64,000 nt of DNA from the NCBI GenBank assembly GCA_020072965.1, contig JAIQFY010000010.1, positions 36,018 through 100,017 on the forward strand. The letters run 5' to 3'. The position numbers were made by a program, and so were the translations under genes. The DNA comes from Terriglobia bacterium. GTDB taxonomy: Bacteria > Acidobacteriota > Terriglobia > JAIQFV01. The notes under the pieces are model-generated. The model worked only from the letters and a program-made list of their open reading frames with translations, had not been told where the DNA came from and did no database searches. Positions 32,711-41,989 of this stretch are shown piece by piece; within the stretch, counting starts at the first letter, position 1; every line of letters starts with the position of its first letter.

Positions 32711-32744
32711 GGATTTGAAGAATCCCCCAGCTCCCGCTGGGGGG
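32711..32744 (-). repeat. Hairpin repeat, minus orientation (H4)
   Basis: CCCCCAG/CTGGGGG with a 6-base loop (32724-32743). On the minus strand the stem is followed by GATTCTTCAAATCC, matching the conserved tail of the family. Confidence 0.5.
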
Positions 32745-32775
32745 ATTGTCCCCTCGTGCCTTGCCGGTCAGTAGG

Positions 32776-32811
32776 CTGAGTCTGAAAGATCCACCACCTC
32801 CCGGTGGTGGG
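32776..32811 (-). repeat. Hairpin repeat, minus orientation (H5)
   Basis: CCACCACC/GGTGGTGG with loop TCCC (32791-32810). On the minus strand it is followed by ATCTTTCAGACTCAGCC. The stem sequence differs from H4 but pairing is preserved and the tail is conserved, which suggests selection on structure. Confidence 0.5.
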
Positions 32812-32889
32812 ATTCGCGTCACGCGCATGTGGGGCGATCCGTGCCGGCAGGCATCGATTCCTCGCCGTTTCCGCCCGCCAAGAATCGCC

Positions 32890-33094
32890 TTGCCTATTAA
32901 CCCAACTGTGCAATTGGTGCCCTCAAACATGACAATTCACCTGGCAGAAGTCGGGGGATCCTTCAGAGTCGGCATACTGGAGCCGCAAGTTCACTCCCAC
33001 ACAATCCCCCCCGATGGCAGTCGGGGGATGGTTCAGATCCCACCTCCAAGACCAGAGGCCTGCGCTTTTTAAAGTGTCTTAACCGCTCCAATGC
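32890..33094 (+). repeat. Degenerate intergenic repeat unit B
   Basis: Parallels unit A but with a second G-rich hairpin block inserted. Its hairpins end at 32957 and 33027, each followed by GAT and TTCAGA, and it closes with GACCAGAGGCCTGCGCTTTTT and AACCGCTCCAATGCCA. Confidence 0.5.
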
Positions 33095-33147
33095 CAAATT
33101 CAGGCGCCGTATCGGCTGCAATTATGCTGATTCATGGTCCATCCGGA

Positions 33148-33735
33148 TTACCTAGCGAGCGCAATGACCCGATCGATTAGCGCTTTCGCCTCGAATGGCG
33201 CGCTCTTTTCAGTCGTGTCATCCCAAATGACAAAGTAAGCCCGTACTTTGCCATCTGCTTCGCGACGACGCAATGCGAGCACGGTAAAGTAGCAATCCAT
33301 ACAGTTGCCAACCGTTGATCCACCCCAATTGGAAGGCTTCGCCCGAGTGACGATTTGTGCCAAACGCTGCAGGGCTTCAGGAGTGAGCTCGTTTCTGCAC
33401 TTGGCATGAGGAGGAGTACAGTTCACCACCCCCTTAGAGGTGATCGCAATGTCGCCCCTGCCGGCCCCGTTAAATCCGCCGCGCGTGATCACCTGCACGA
33501 CCCATCCATTCTCTGCCTCCGGCACCTTCACCGAATTGATGGCATCCGCAAACATGGCAGGAACAGGTGTCCCGTCAATCAAAATTACCTCCTCTCGGGT
33601 GGGTTGATTGCTCTTATCAGGAGAAGCGGAGGGAGACTGGCTCAACAGGTTTAATGGCAGGAGAATCAGCAGAGTTACTAGTGCAACCCCACCCTGAAAC
33701 CCTCTGATAAGGATCCGTATCCATACAAAGTTCAT
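33148..33735 (-). CDS. Unknown exported protein
   Basis: A 195-residue protein of unknown function. The start at 33735 (MNFVWIRILIRGFQGG) gives a signal peptide ending near LLSQS and has GGAAGGA upstream; three upstream ATG/GTG codons would add seven residues. The mature protein is small and soluble, with four Cys in pairs (NCTPPHAKCRNE and GNCMDCYF), and ends VIWDDTTEKSAPFEAKALIDRVIALAR. The pattern is shared by small exported proteins of related bacteria, but no activity is known. Confidence 0.65.
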   Translation of the reverse strand: MNFVWIRILIRGFQGGVALVTLLILLPLNLLSQSPSASPDKSNQPTREEVILIDGTPVPAMFADAINSVKVPEAENGWVVQVITRGGFNGAGRGDIAITSKGVVNCTPPHAKCRNELTPEALQRLAQIVTRAKPSNWGGSTVGNCMDCYFTVLALRRREADGKVRAYFVIWDDTTEKSAPFEAKALIDRVIALAR

Positions 33736-34013
33736 CTTGTTGTCCTTCCCTGTCACAGACCTCCTTTGGCTGACGGCGACCCTGGCACATGAGAAATTCA
33801 GAAGCCGCGAGAGATCAAACTCTTTAGAGCCTCTCGTCTTCCAAAGCGAGTTGCCTTCTCAGTGAGAACCAGATTTGATGCTTGCAAGAATTTCGGCAGA
33901 TCTCAGCCACCGGTGATTGCCTTCTGTGAATTTGGACGGAGAGCACTCGTCATCTTCACAAATGCCGTCTGCAAAGACTTGAAGCGATCCTTCATGACCC
34001 ACCCTAATTCGCC

Positions 34014-36401
34014 CTACTCACTTCGTAACGCCACCATCGGATCGACTTTTGTCGCCCTCCGCGCCGGGAGGCAACAGGCAAGGAGCGCCACCATGATCCA
34101 GAGAAAAGAAACTCCTGCATAGGTCAATGGGTCTGTCGTGGCGACCCGAAAGACCATGCTGGCAATCACCTTGTTCAATGCCAACGCCCCGGCCAGTCCA
34201 ACGGCTTCGCCCACTATGACGAGCAGAAGCACTCGACCGAGGACCAAGGAAACGACGTCTATTCCCCCTGCACCCAAAGCCATGCGGACACCAATTTCGT
34301 GCGTCCGCTGGCTCACCGAGTAAGAGACGACTCCGAAGATCCCAACCGCTCCAAGAACCAATGCCAACGCAGCAAACGACCCGAACAAAAGCATATTGAC
34401 TCTTCGGGGGCCCAGGGATTTCGTCCGGCGTTCTTCCAAGTCCATCAGATCATATGACGGCTGGCTTTTGTCGATGCCGGCAATCTGGCTGCGCACCGCT
34501 GCAGCCAGATCCATCGGATCCCCCACCGTTCGTACCAGGACCGTCATGTGGGGTTCGCTGGCCTGCAAATAGGAGCAATACATCCCCGGCGATGCCTCAC
34601 TCTCCAACCCATCGCGCACATCACTTACCACTCCAACAATCGTCATCCAGTTATTCTTTCCGATCCAGCTCTCGACCCTTCGGCCAAGGCAGTCCCCATC
34701 AGGGAAAAAATGGCGAGCGAAAGACTCGTTGACTATTAAGACGCTCGGGGAGCCCTCACGGTCGGAATCCGTGAAATAACGCCCCTGTTTGAGAGGAATG
34801 CTCATGGTCCGGAAATAATCGGAACTCACGACCGAGTACGACAAGTTGGCGATGCTCTCATTTCGTCCTTCAATCGATAGATTCGATCTTGAGCCGCTGT
34901 ATCCCAGCAAAGGGACGGATGAGCTCGCGCCAACCGATTTGACTCCCCTCAGGCCCTTGATCCGCTCCATTACCTGCTGAAAGAACGATGCCTGATCCAG
35001 AGGTTTCGGGTACTTGGAGAGCGTAAGGTCGATGTTCATGGTCAGGATACGTTCTGATTTGAATCCCGGATCGATGCCACGAAGGTGGAGAAAGCTCCGC
35101 AAGAGCAAGCCGGCGCCGATTAACAGTACCATGGTCAGAGCAATCTCGCCGACGACCAGGAGGCTGCGGAAGAGGCGGCCCGACCGGGCTTCGGTTGAAC
35201 TGCGGCCTGCCTCTTTGAGGGACTCATTCAAAGGAATCCGGGACGCGTGGAGGGCGGGGGCTAGACCGGATGCAAGTCCGGTGAGCAACGTCAGAACCAA
35301 ATTGAATCCCAAAACCCGATGGTCGAGGCGGATGGGATCCAGAGTCGGCAGGTTCGCGGAGATAAACGCAACCAGAACATCTTTTCCCCAAGTCGCCAAT
35401 ACTAAACCTAAGGTCCCCCCGAATAAAGCCATCAGCAAGCTTTCAGTAAGAAGTTGCCGGATGATTCGGGCCTTGCCGGCACCCAGGGCGAGCCGTATGG
35501 TCACCTCTTTGTTCCGGGCAGAGGCACGCGAGAGGAGCAGGTTGGCGATATTGACGCAGGCAATCAGGAGCACGAAACCCACGGCGGCGAGGAAGATGAG
35601 CAAGGAGCGCTTCACACCGTGGGTGATTTCTTCGTGCCATTCGGTCACTACGGCATGCCTCTTGGTGCCTCTCCTTAGAGTGGACTGCATGATCGTATCC
35701 AGCTCCGCAAGGGATTGTTCATGGCTCACTCCGGGCTTCAGCCGAGCAATCACACGCACCAGCAAGACACTCGCCTCTCCGGCCACGGACAGGGAGAGGG
35801 GCGTCCACAGGCCATAACTAAATGAATATTGATCGGGAATCTGAAAAGAGGCCGGAAGAACGCCAATGATGGTGTAGCTCTTGGCATCCAAGGTCAGCGT
35901 TCTACCGACGACGGAGGGATCCGACGAGAATCGGCGCTTCCACAAGGCGTGACTCAGGAGCACGACCGCAGGGGTGCCGGAACCGTCGTCGTCGGGCGAG
36001 AAATTTCGTCCCACCACGGGCTGAACGCCCAAAAGAGGCATGAAGGATGGAGTGACGGTGCCACAGGTCACTCGCTCTGCCTCGTCCCCAACGGTCAGGT
36101 TACCTTGGAACCCCATGTAAGCCGCGATGTGACTAAGTGTCTGGCTACGGTCCTTCCACGCAAGATACTCGGCCCTAGTGGCGAATGGACCATAGGTGTT
36201 CCCCCGGATATAAACAAGCCGCTCGGGTTCAGGGTAGGGCAAAGGGCGAAGAAGCACTCCATTGACCACCGTAAAGATCGCCGTCGTGGCCCCAATGCCT
36301 AAAGCGAGTGTTAGAACCACGGCCGCAGTTACGCCGGGGCTTCGTGCGAGCATCCGAAGGCCATAGCGGACATCCTGGGCAATATCTTCGATGAATCTCA
36401 T
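34014..36401 (-). CDS. MacB/FtsX-type ABC permease (acidobacterial orphan permease type)
   Basis: A 795-residue permease with the double-module layout of ADOP proteins. The start MRFIEDIAQDVRYGLRMLARSPGVTAAVVLTLALGIGATTAIFTVVNGVLLRPLPYP is diagnostic. A periplasmic MacB core domain follows, then FtsX helices around LLIACVNIANLLLSRASARNKEVTIRLALGA and a second set near the C-terminus (SVSQRTHEIGVRMALGA). No ATP-binding subunit is encoded nearby, hence 'orphan'. Such proteins may take part in lipoprotein or peptide export or be regulatory; role unknown. No good ribosome site precedes 36401. Confidence 0.9.
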   Translation of the reverse strand: MRFIEDIAQDVRYGLRMLARSPGVTAAVVLTLALGIGATTAIFTVVNGVLLRPLPYPEPERLVYIRGNTYGPFATRAEYLAWKDRSQTLSHIAAYMGFQGNLTVGDEAERVTCGTVTPSFMPLLGVQPVVGRNFSPDDDGSGTPAVVLLSHALWKRRFSSDPSVVGRTLTLDAKSYTIIGVLPASFQIPDQYSFSYGLWTPLSLSVAGEASVLLVRVIARLKPGVSHEQSLAELDTIMQSTLRRGTKRHAVVTEWHEEITHGVKRSLLIFLAAVGFVLLIACVNIANLLLSRASARNKEVTIRLALGAGKARIIRQLLTESLLMALFGGTLGLVLATWGKDVLVAFISANLPTLDPIRLDHRVLGFNLVLTLLTGLASGLAPALHASRIPLNESLKEAGRSSTEARSGRLFRSLLVVGEIALTMVLLIGAGLLLRSFLHLRGIDPGFKSERILTMNIDLTLSKYPKPLDQASFFQQVMERIKGLRGVKSVGASSSVPLLGYSGSRSNLSIEGRNESIANLSYSVVSSDYFRTMSIPLKQGRYFTDSDREGSPSVLIVNESFARHFFPDGDCLGRRVESWIGKNNWMTIVGVVSDVRDGLESEASPGMYCSYLQASEPHMTVLVRTVGDPMDLAAAVRSQIAGIDKSQPSYDLMDLEERRTKSLGPRRVNMLLFGSFAALALVLGAVGIFGVVSYSVSQRTHEIGVRMALGAGGIDVVSLVLGRVLLLVIVGEAVGLAGALALNKVIASMVFRVATTDPLTYAGVSFLWIMVALLACCLPARRATKVDPMVALRSE

Positions 36402-36474
36402 ACGGTTGATGAAAGCAGGCCTGGCGATGGACAACAGGCATGCAAGAGTTGAACACCCGAATGCGAACACAATC

Positions 36475-37023
36475 CTACTTGCCGCCAAATCGGAACACTA
36501 CCCCGGCGGAGAAGCGGAAGTTGTGCTGCGTATCTCCAAAGGATCGAGTCAGCATATATTCGGCTTGCGCAGCCCGGATTGCCACGCTCCTGCTGACCTT
36601 GACGTCCACACCACCTCCCACTGTCATGGCAAAGGCATTGTCCTTTACCCCGGAATTGGTATGAAATCCTCCGAACAAAGTCTGAAAGAAGGGTGTTACC
36701 CTCTCATTCTTCCGATAAGAAAGGCGAGGACCGAACAGATAGGATACCGAATTGACGGGTACAACGAATCCCGATGAGTGATAGTATCCCAGGTCGGCAA
36801 CCACTCCCAACCACTCGTTTAGATTGCCCGAGATAGAAAGATCGGCGCCGTGCAGATTGATGGTCGGTGGTACACCAGTGCTGGCATTAGAAGAGATACT
36901 TCCGACATGGATATAAGAATAACCAACAGAGACCTCGGCTTGCGGAGTCTCCTGGGCGCAAACAATTAACGGAATTACCGAAAGTATTAGGGTGACAAAT
37001 AACAGCAGCTTAATGGTCTTCAT
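36475..37023 (-). CDS. Outer-membrane beta-barrel protein
   Basis: A 182-residue exported protein. A signal peptide (MKTIKLLLFVTLILSVIPLIVCAQ) is followed by alternating beta strands: AEVSVGYSYIHVGS, GVVADLGYYHSSGFV, YLFGPRLSYRK, PFFQTLFGGFHTN and the terminal strand FRFSAGVVFRFGGK. This is an OmpA/OmpX-like eight-stranded barrel. It is encoded 73 bases upstream of the orphan permease on the same strand; whether the two act together is unknown. Confidence 0.85.
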   Translation of the reverse strand: MKTIKLLLFVTLILSVIPLIVCAQETPQAEVSVGYSYIHVGSISSNASTGVPPTINLHGADLSISGNLNEWLGVVADLGYYHSSGFVVPVNSVSYLFGPRLSYRKNERVTPFFQTLFGGFHTNSGVKDNAFAMTVGGGVDVKVSRSVAIRAAQAEYMLTRSFGDTQHNFRFSAGVVFRFGGK

Positions 37024-37732
37024 GATTAGTATTAGTCTCCTTTAGTCATTTTAGACATCCATGGAAAGCATTATCTAATCCGATGCCAGGTCCCTTTGAG
37101 AGGATCGGAACAGTTAATTCAACAGATCCCAGAGGGACAAAAGGAGAGGGGATTGACTTCCCTGATCCCTCGCTTACGCCATCGTTACTGCACATGAGGC
37201 TGGACCAGATCGTAATCACGTACAACCAGATACCGTCCACATGGTCGGGCCCGCTCTTTTCGTTTGTTTCACTCGGGGGTCTCATCTGCATCCTTCCCGC
37301 CATCATCGTTCAATATGAACGCTGTTCGTTGCACGGCCCACAAACACTGCTGCCTTTGTGCCCTGTCCTAAGAGAAGCTTATGGCTCAATGATGACGCGG
37401 GGAACCCTCAACTAAAGCCTCGAGTGGCCAGCAGATCGTTTTATCGTGACGAGGGGCCGACGGGGGAGGCTGGCCAAAGAAAGTCTAGAACTTGGGCGGT
37501 GCGAATTCAAGGGAAATGTTTCACATGTGCTGAAAGATCCAAAATACTGAGATGGGGTTGATCTCAGGGACGGCCAGCGGCTTAGCCGCCTCCGCCAAGG
37601 CGGAGGCGGCTAAGCCGCATCTAATCACAGGAGTTTTTGAAACGGTGAAACTGTCTGATGATCTTTAGTTTTCTCTACAATAGGGACGATCTCTCCCACA
37701 ATGAGCCGTCCCCAATCCTGATTCAAACACCT
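37024..37732. other. Gene-free 709-bp region downstream of priA
   Basis: No frame here resembles a known protein; the longest (37083-37415 plus) lacks a ribosome site. The main structure is the 42-bp hairpin at 37577-37618. Confidence 0.4.
37577..37618. repeat. Very strong 20-bp-arm hairpin
   Basis: Perfect 20-bp arms separated by AA (37577-37596, 37599-37618), built from the modules GGCTTAGCCGCC and TCCGCC. It lies about 115 bases after the priA stop. There is no T-run on either strand, so it looks more like a REP or selfish palindrome than a terminator. Confidence 0.65.
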
Positions 37733-40246
37733 TCACATCATATTGGTGGGATCGACGTCGATGAAAACATTCGGCTCCAGGATGTTCTTGCTCTCGCAGA
37801 ACTCCACACAGCGCTCGATCATCTCCTTGAGAGCCTGGCGGCGGCTCGCTTTCAGGAGCAACTGCCAGCGATAATCCTGTTTTAGCCTGGCGAGCGGGGC
37901 GATGGCGGGACCCAGGACCCGTACCTCCGGCAGAGGATTTGCGCGAAGGTGCTCGCCCAGCGCCTTGGCCAGTTTCATCGCTTCGTCGAAGTCCCGGTGC
38001 CGAATCCCGACCAGCGCGAGCTGCCCAAATGGGGGATAGTGCATCATGCGCCGGTAGTGAATCTCCTTGTTATAAAACTCAATAAAATTCTGCCGGGTGG
38101 CGCAGCGAATGGCGTAATGCTCCGGATAAAAGGCCTGGAGCAGGACTTCGCCGGGCGTGGCGCCGCGACCCGACCTCCCCGCCACCTGAGTCAGTAACTG
38201 GAAGGTCCGCTCGGCGGCTCGAAAGTCAGGGAAGCTGAGCGCCCCATCGGCGTTCAAGACACCCACCAGCGTTACGCGGGGAAAATCGTGGCCTTTCGCA
38301 ATCATCTGGGTCCCTACCAGGATGTCGGTCACCCCCTCACTGAATTCGCCCAGGATGCGATGGTAGCTGCCGCGCCCTTGCGCGGTATCACGATCCAAGC
38401 GTGCAATGCGCGCCGGAGGAAATGCCTCCCGCAGTTTCTCTTCGATCTGCTCGGTGCCTCCCCCCACGAAATAGAGGTGTTCGCTCTCGCAGCTCCAGCA
38501 CTTTTGGGGAACCGGGCCGACAGCGGCGCAGTAATGGCACAGCAGGATGTGCCGGCGCTTGTGATAGGTCATGGTGATGGAGCAGTTCGGACATTGCCGG
38601 GTCGCCCCGCAGGAACGGCACAGCACAAACGAGGAAAATCCCCTGCGATTCAGCAGCACCAGGACCTGCTCGCCGGCTCGCAGTCGCGCTTCAATCGCCG
38701 TCACCAGATCGCGTGAAAACATCTCGTTTTTCTTCGATTCCTTGAACTCCTTGCGCATGTCGACGACCTTGACCTCGGCCAGCGCGCGTGACTCCACGCG
38801 ATGCTTCAAGGCAATCAGTTGGTACTTTCCTCGCTGAGAATTGTAAAAGCTCTCCATGGAGGGTGTGGCCGAGCCAAGCAGGACGACCGCCTGTGACATC
38901 TTTGCCCGCACCACCGCCACGTCGCGAGCGTGATAGCGCGGCGATTCCTGCTGCTTGTAAGAGCCTTCATGTTCTTCATCGACCACCACCAATCGCAGGT
39001 CTTCGAGGGGAGCAAACACCGCGGAGCGGGTCCCGATGACCACCCTCGCCTCCCCATTCTTGATCCGCCACCATTCGTCGTGCCGTTCACCTTCAGATAG
39101 GGCGCTGTGGAGGATCGCAACCCGTTTCGGAAAGCGGGCGGCGAAAGTGCGTGAGGTGACCGGGGTCAACGCGATCTCCGGGACCAGCATCAGGGCGGTT
39201 CCGCCTTCAGCGAGCACGCGCTCAATGGCGCGAAGGTAAATTTCGGTTTTGCCGCTCGCGGTCACACCATGGAGCAGCACGGTGCTGAAACTGCGGCGGC
39301 CGAGCGCGTCTTCAATAATCCGTAAAGCCCTCTTTTGATCGCCGTTGAGCTCTACATGCGGTGTCTGGGGGAAGGCCATCCCATGATCGCCGCTTCTAGG
39401 GAGCAGTTCAAGGGGCGTCCGATCGGTGTGTCTTGATTCGAGGACAACCAGATTTCGTCTGGCCAGGGTCTGGATGGAGGAGGCCGAGACACCCCCCTGG
39501 GCCATCAGTTCTCTTACAGGGATGGCCGCCTGGCGTTGATTCAGAAATTCGAGGACTTTGTGTTGCCCTTCGGATAATCGAAGCTTCAGGAGTTCAGACT
39601 CCCCGATCGAGGAACTGCAGACGTAGAGCTGTTCCTTTTCCCTGACCGGAGATTTTGTCTTTTCACTCGAGACGCGGAGTTCCCCACTGTCTTGTAACCG
39701 GATCAATACTTCTTCCCATGGGGGTCCGCTGAACTTCTTCAGCAAACTGCGGCGATCCATGACTCCCTTTGCGGCGACCGCCCGCAAGAGCTGCACCTCA
39801 CAGGGTTCTTCGGGAGACTCCTTGAAAAGCGTTCCCGTTCGGGCGGTCTGCTCAAGCGATTCAACTCTCAGGCTTCCTTTCGGCGTCAGATGCATAAACT
39901 GGCGCGTTGAGCTGGTGAAAGCCAGTGGGCATGCCGCCCGCAGCACTTCGCCGATGGGGGCGAAGTAATAGTCCGCGACCCAGAGACAAAGCTCATACAT
40001 GCCGGTTGAAAGAACTGATCCCCCTTCCAGGACCTCGGAAATGGGCTTGATTTCAAAATCCGCCTTGTCGGCCGACTTTCCTTTGAGCGCCGTCACAACC
40101 CCCACCACCCGGCGTTTTCGGAATGGAACGATCACCCGCGACCCAAAGATGACCTGCGGGCGCAAGGACCCCGGCACGTCATAGGTGAAGGAGTGTCGAA
40201 ATGGAACCGGGAGCGCCACTTCAATGGTGAAATCGGAAAGACCCAT
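37733..40246 (-). CDS. priA: Primosomal protein N' (replication restart helicase)
   Basis: An 837-residue helicase that reloads the replisome at stalled forks. The N-terminal DNA-binding domain begins FTIEVALPVPFRHSFTYDVP. Walker A is HGVTASGKTE, Walker B is VVDEEHEGSYKQQESPRYHARDVA, and the later motif QMIAKGHDFPRVTLVGVLNAD is present. The zinc-binding insert has eight Cys (CRSCGATRQCPNC and CHYCAAVGPVPQKCWSC). Length is normal or slightly long (E. coli PriA is about 730), with the extra residues in the N-terminal half. All motifs are intact. Confidence 0.97.
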   Translation of the reverse strand: MGLSDFTIEVALPVPFRHSFTYDVPGSLRPQVIFGSRVIVPFRKRRVVGVVTALKGKSADKADFEIKPISEVLEGGSVLSTGMYELCLWVADYYFAPIGEVLRAACPLAFTSSTRQFMHLTPKGSLRVESLEQTARTGTLFKESPEEPCEVQLLRAVAAKGVMDRRSLLKKFSGPPWEEVLIRLQDSGELRVSSEKTKSPVREKEQLYVCSSSIGESELLKLRLSEGQHKVLEFLNQRQAAIPVRELMAQGGVSASSIQTLARRNLVVLESRHTDRTPLELLPRSGDHGMAFPQTPHVELNGDQKRALRIIEDALGRRSFSTVLLHGVTASGKTEIYLRAIERVLAEGGTALMLVPEIALTPVTSRTFAARFPKRVAILHSALSEGERHDEWWRIKNGEARVVIGTRSAVFAPLEDLRLVVVDEEHEGSYKQQESPRYHARDVAVVRAKMSQAVVLLGSATPSMESFYNSQRGKYQLIALKHRVESRALAEVKVVDMRKEFKESKKNEMFSRDLVTAIEARLRAGEQVLVLLNRRGFSSFVLCRSCGATRQCPNCSITMTYHKRRHILLCHYCAAVGPVPQKCWSCESEHLYFVGGGTEQIEEKLREAFPPARIARLDRDTAQGRGSYHRILGEFSEGVTDILVGTQMIAKGHDFPRVTLVGVLNADGALSFPDFRAAERTFQLLTQVAGRSGRGATPGEVLLQAFYPEHYAIRCATRQNFIEFYNKEIHYRRMMHYPPFGQLALVGIRHRDFDEAMKLAKALGEHLRANPLPEVRVLGPAIAPLARLKQDYRWQLLLKASRRQALKEMIERCVEFCESKNILEPNVFIDVDPTNMM

Positions 40247-40588
40247 GGGAAAATATTAAGGAATTACTTCCTCTCGATTATAATGACACATCAGGGAGAG
40301 GTACCTTACTCTCAGAAACCCTGAAAGCTCTGAAAAGGTCAGTCTCAGTCTCTACTCGTGTTTCTCATTTACTGCATTGGGAGTTGCGCGCGATCAAGTT
40401 TTGGTAGCCGCGATGGGCGGTCTTCTCATCCCGGAATCTTGGCGGGGCGGAAGCAGAAATCCGGAATGAATGGCTCCGTCGTGCAATTTTGGCGGACATC
40501 CCGGCTATCAGAGCAGATCTCTTGTGACGGTCTCACTAATGCATGACCGCCACTTGGTTCAACTCAAGAACGATGACGAGGTCAAGCC
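40247..40588. other. Divergent region between priA and yjbQ
   Basis: 342 bases. A TATAAT serving priA lies at 40277-40282. On the plus side I see no clear promoter for yjbQ and no coding frame. Confidence 0.35.
40277..40282 (-). promoter_or_regulatory. Predicted -10 box of priA
   Basis: A perfect TATAAT on the minus strand, 30 bases before the priA ATG. No good -35 is visible at 16-18 bases. Confidence 0.4.
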
Positions 40589-41002
40589 ATGCAATTCTAC
40601 ACAGAATACCTCTGGTTCAGCACAAAAAAGCAGCGCGACTTCATCAACATCACCTCACAGGTTGATTCGGCGCTCCACAAGTCGGGCATACAGGATGGTA
40701 TGATCCTGGTTTCGGCGATGCACATCACCGCAGGTGTATACGTCAACGATGCCGAGGACGGTCTCATTCAGGATATTGAGGAATGGCTCGAAAAGCTGGC
40801 CCCGTATCGAAAGGACTACCGGCATCATCGCACGGGCGAGAGCAACGGCGATGCCCATTTAAAGAACCTGTTGATTGGTCATGAGGTCATCGTTCCGGTA
40901 ACCCAGGGAAAGATGGATTTCGGGCCTTGGCAGCAGATCTACTATGCGGAATTCGATGGCCAGCGCCGCAAGCGCGTTCTCGTGAAAGTGATGGGTGAAT
41001 GA
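40589..41002 (+). CDS. yjbQ: Secondary thiamine-phosphate synthase-like protein (YjbQ/UPF0047)
   Basis: A 137-residue protein of the YjbQ family. The diagnostic part is [36 protein letters not shown], followed by [56 protein letters not shown]. The conserved His/Asp/Glu/His cluster in [14 protein letters not shown] is present. Some members rescue thiamine auxotrophs, hence the name, but the native role is uncertain. The stop overlaps the start of the Nudix gene, so the two are co-translated. Confidence 0.93.
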   Translation: MQFYTEYLWFSTKKQRDFINITSQVDSALHKSGIQDGMILVSAMHITAGVYVNDAEDGLIQDIEEWLEKLAPYRKDYRHHRTGESNGDAHLKNLLIGHEVIVPVTQGKMDFGPWQQIYYAEFDGQRRKRVLVKVMGE

Positions 41003-41439
41003 TGAAGCGCAAATTCCCGACGCGGCCCATTGTGGGAGTGGGCGCCGTCATTCTCCGCGGCGATTCGGTCCTGCTGATCCAGCGGGGAACCCCGCCACTC
41101 CAGGGCGAGTGGTCGTTACCTGGCGGGGTGGTAGAAATCGGCGAAACCTTGAAGGAGGCCGTTAGACGGGAAATCAAAGAGGAGACTCACCTCGAGATTC
41201 GGATTGGCCCGCTCGTGGAGCTGTTCGAGCGGATCCAGCGCGATGGCAACCGAGTCGCCTACCATTATATTATTGCCGACTACCTGGCCTGGAAGATCCG
41301 CGGTCGACTCAAGGCCTCATCCGATGTCCGGTCAGCTCACTTCGTCCCCAGAACAGAGCTCGCCCGTTATCATCTAACCGAAACCGCGCAGCGGGTCATA
41401 GCGCGGGGATTTGAACTGGCAAAGAAGACCCGGCATTAA
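40999..41439 (+). CDS. Nudix hydrolase
   Basis: A 146-residue hydrolase of nucleoside-diphosphate-X compounds. The Nudix box is [26 protein letters not shown]; the last Gly of the consensus is His here, a variant seen in ADP-ribose-pyrophosphatase-like members. The N-terminus [23 protein letters not shown] and the C-terminal [15 protein letters not shown] fit the ADP-ribose/NADH pyrophosphatase group. Two consecutive ATGs begin it; 4-base overlap with yjbQ. It is convergent with the FmdB gene. Confidence 0.92.
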   Translation: MMKRKFPTRPIVGVGAVILRGDSVLLIQRGTPPLQGEWSLPGGVVEIGETLKEAVRREIKEETHLEIRIGPLVELFERIQRDGNRVAYHYIIADYLAWKIRGRLKASSDVRSAHFVPRTELARYHLTETAQRVIARGFELAKKTRH

Positions 41440-41537
41440 CGTAACCCCACGGGGCGACTCAGCCTCGACATTCCGGGCGCTTCCTTGGCGAACTCAGCGG
41501 TTTATTCTTAATACGGATAAATTCGGGATTTGTTTTT

Positions 41538-41855
41538 TCAGGAAGGCTTTTTGGAATCTTTCCCAGAAGAGGTCTTTGATTCGGTGGGGGTCGTACCTGA
41601 CTCTCCGGCTTTGGTTTCACTAGTAGTTGTTTTTTCGGTCGATTCTGCCTTTTTAGATCCTCCACTCTCCGACTTATTGCCGTACTCGGTGACATACCAG
41701 CCCGATCCTTTGAACCGGATTGCAGGGGCGGAGAGCATTTGGGACACTCGCCTCGCTCCACACTGGGGACATCGTGAAACCGGGGGATCAGACAATTTCT
41801 GCAGCCTCTCAAACTGAAAACCGCATTTCAAGCACTCGAACTCATAAATGGGCAC
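41538..41855 (-). CDS. FmdB family zinc-ribbon protein
   Basis: A 105-residue protein. The first 45 residues form the FmdB/CxxC regulatory zinc ribbon: MPIYEFECLKCGFQFERLQ and RCPQCGARRVSQMLS. A short conserved stretch (IRFKGSGWYVTEYG) follows, typical of the family. The remaining 40 residues are a Ser/Thr/Glu/Lys-rich disordered tail. These proteins are sometimes described as amidase-regulating or simply as putative zinc ribbons; no proven activity. Confidence 0.9.
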   Translation of the reverse strand: MPIYEFECLKCGFQFERLQKLSDPPVSRCPQCGARRVSQMLSAPAIRFKGSGWYVTEYGNKSESGGSKKAESTEKTTTSETKAGESGTTPTESKTSSGKDSKKPS

Positions 41856-41871
41856 GACTTCTCACCTCATC

Positions 41872-41974
41872 GTGGGGCAGACGTCCCGTCTGCCCTTCTT
41901 CTCATAAATCTGGGACAAAGATCCTGTCTGCCATTCTTCTCATAAACCTTGGGCAGACGGGACGTCTGCCCCAC
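41872..41974. repeat. Paired REP-like palindromes in a 24-bp inverted repeat
   Basis: Two 24-base arms (41872-41895, 41951-41974) are perfect inverted copies. Each arm is itself a hairpin (GGGCAGACG/CGTCTGCCC, 3-base loop). Between them is a partial repeat, with CTTCTCATAAA present twice. The layout resembles a BIME, a pair of REP elements head to head. Confidence 0.65.
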
Positions 41975-41989
41975 TTCTCCCGCGCTGTC

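Larger units (their letters stand above)
32253..33147. other. Gene-free region with an array of related hairpin repeats
   Basis: 895 bases without a credible gene. It contains two degenerate copies of a 140-205-bp unit (32500-32640 and 32890-33094) and, within or between them, five hairpins sharing a G-rich arm followed by GATnnTTCAGA. An AT-rich motif lies at 32351-32372. Confidence 0.6.

Noticed and set aside
32500-33094. CRISPR-like array
   Set aside because: The repeated hairpins are in both orientations, irregularly spaced and degenerate; there are no uniform spacers and no cas genes.
37083-37415. 110-codon plus-strand ORF after the beta-barrel gene
   Set aside because: No ribosome site, no family resemblance and an unusual composition; overlaps an equally long minus-strand frame.
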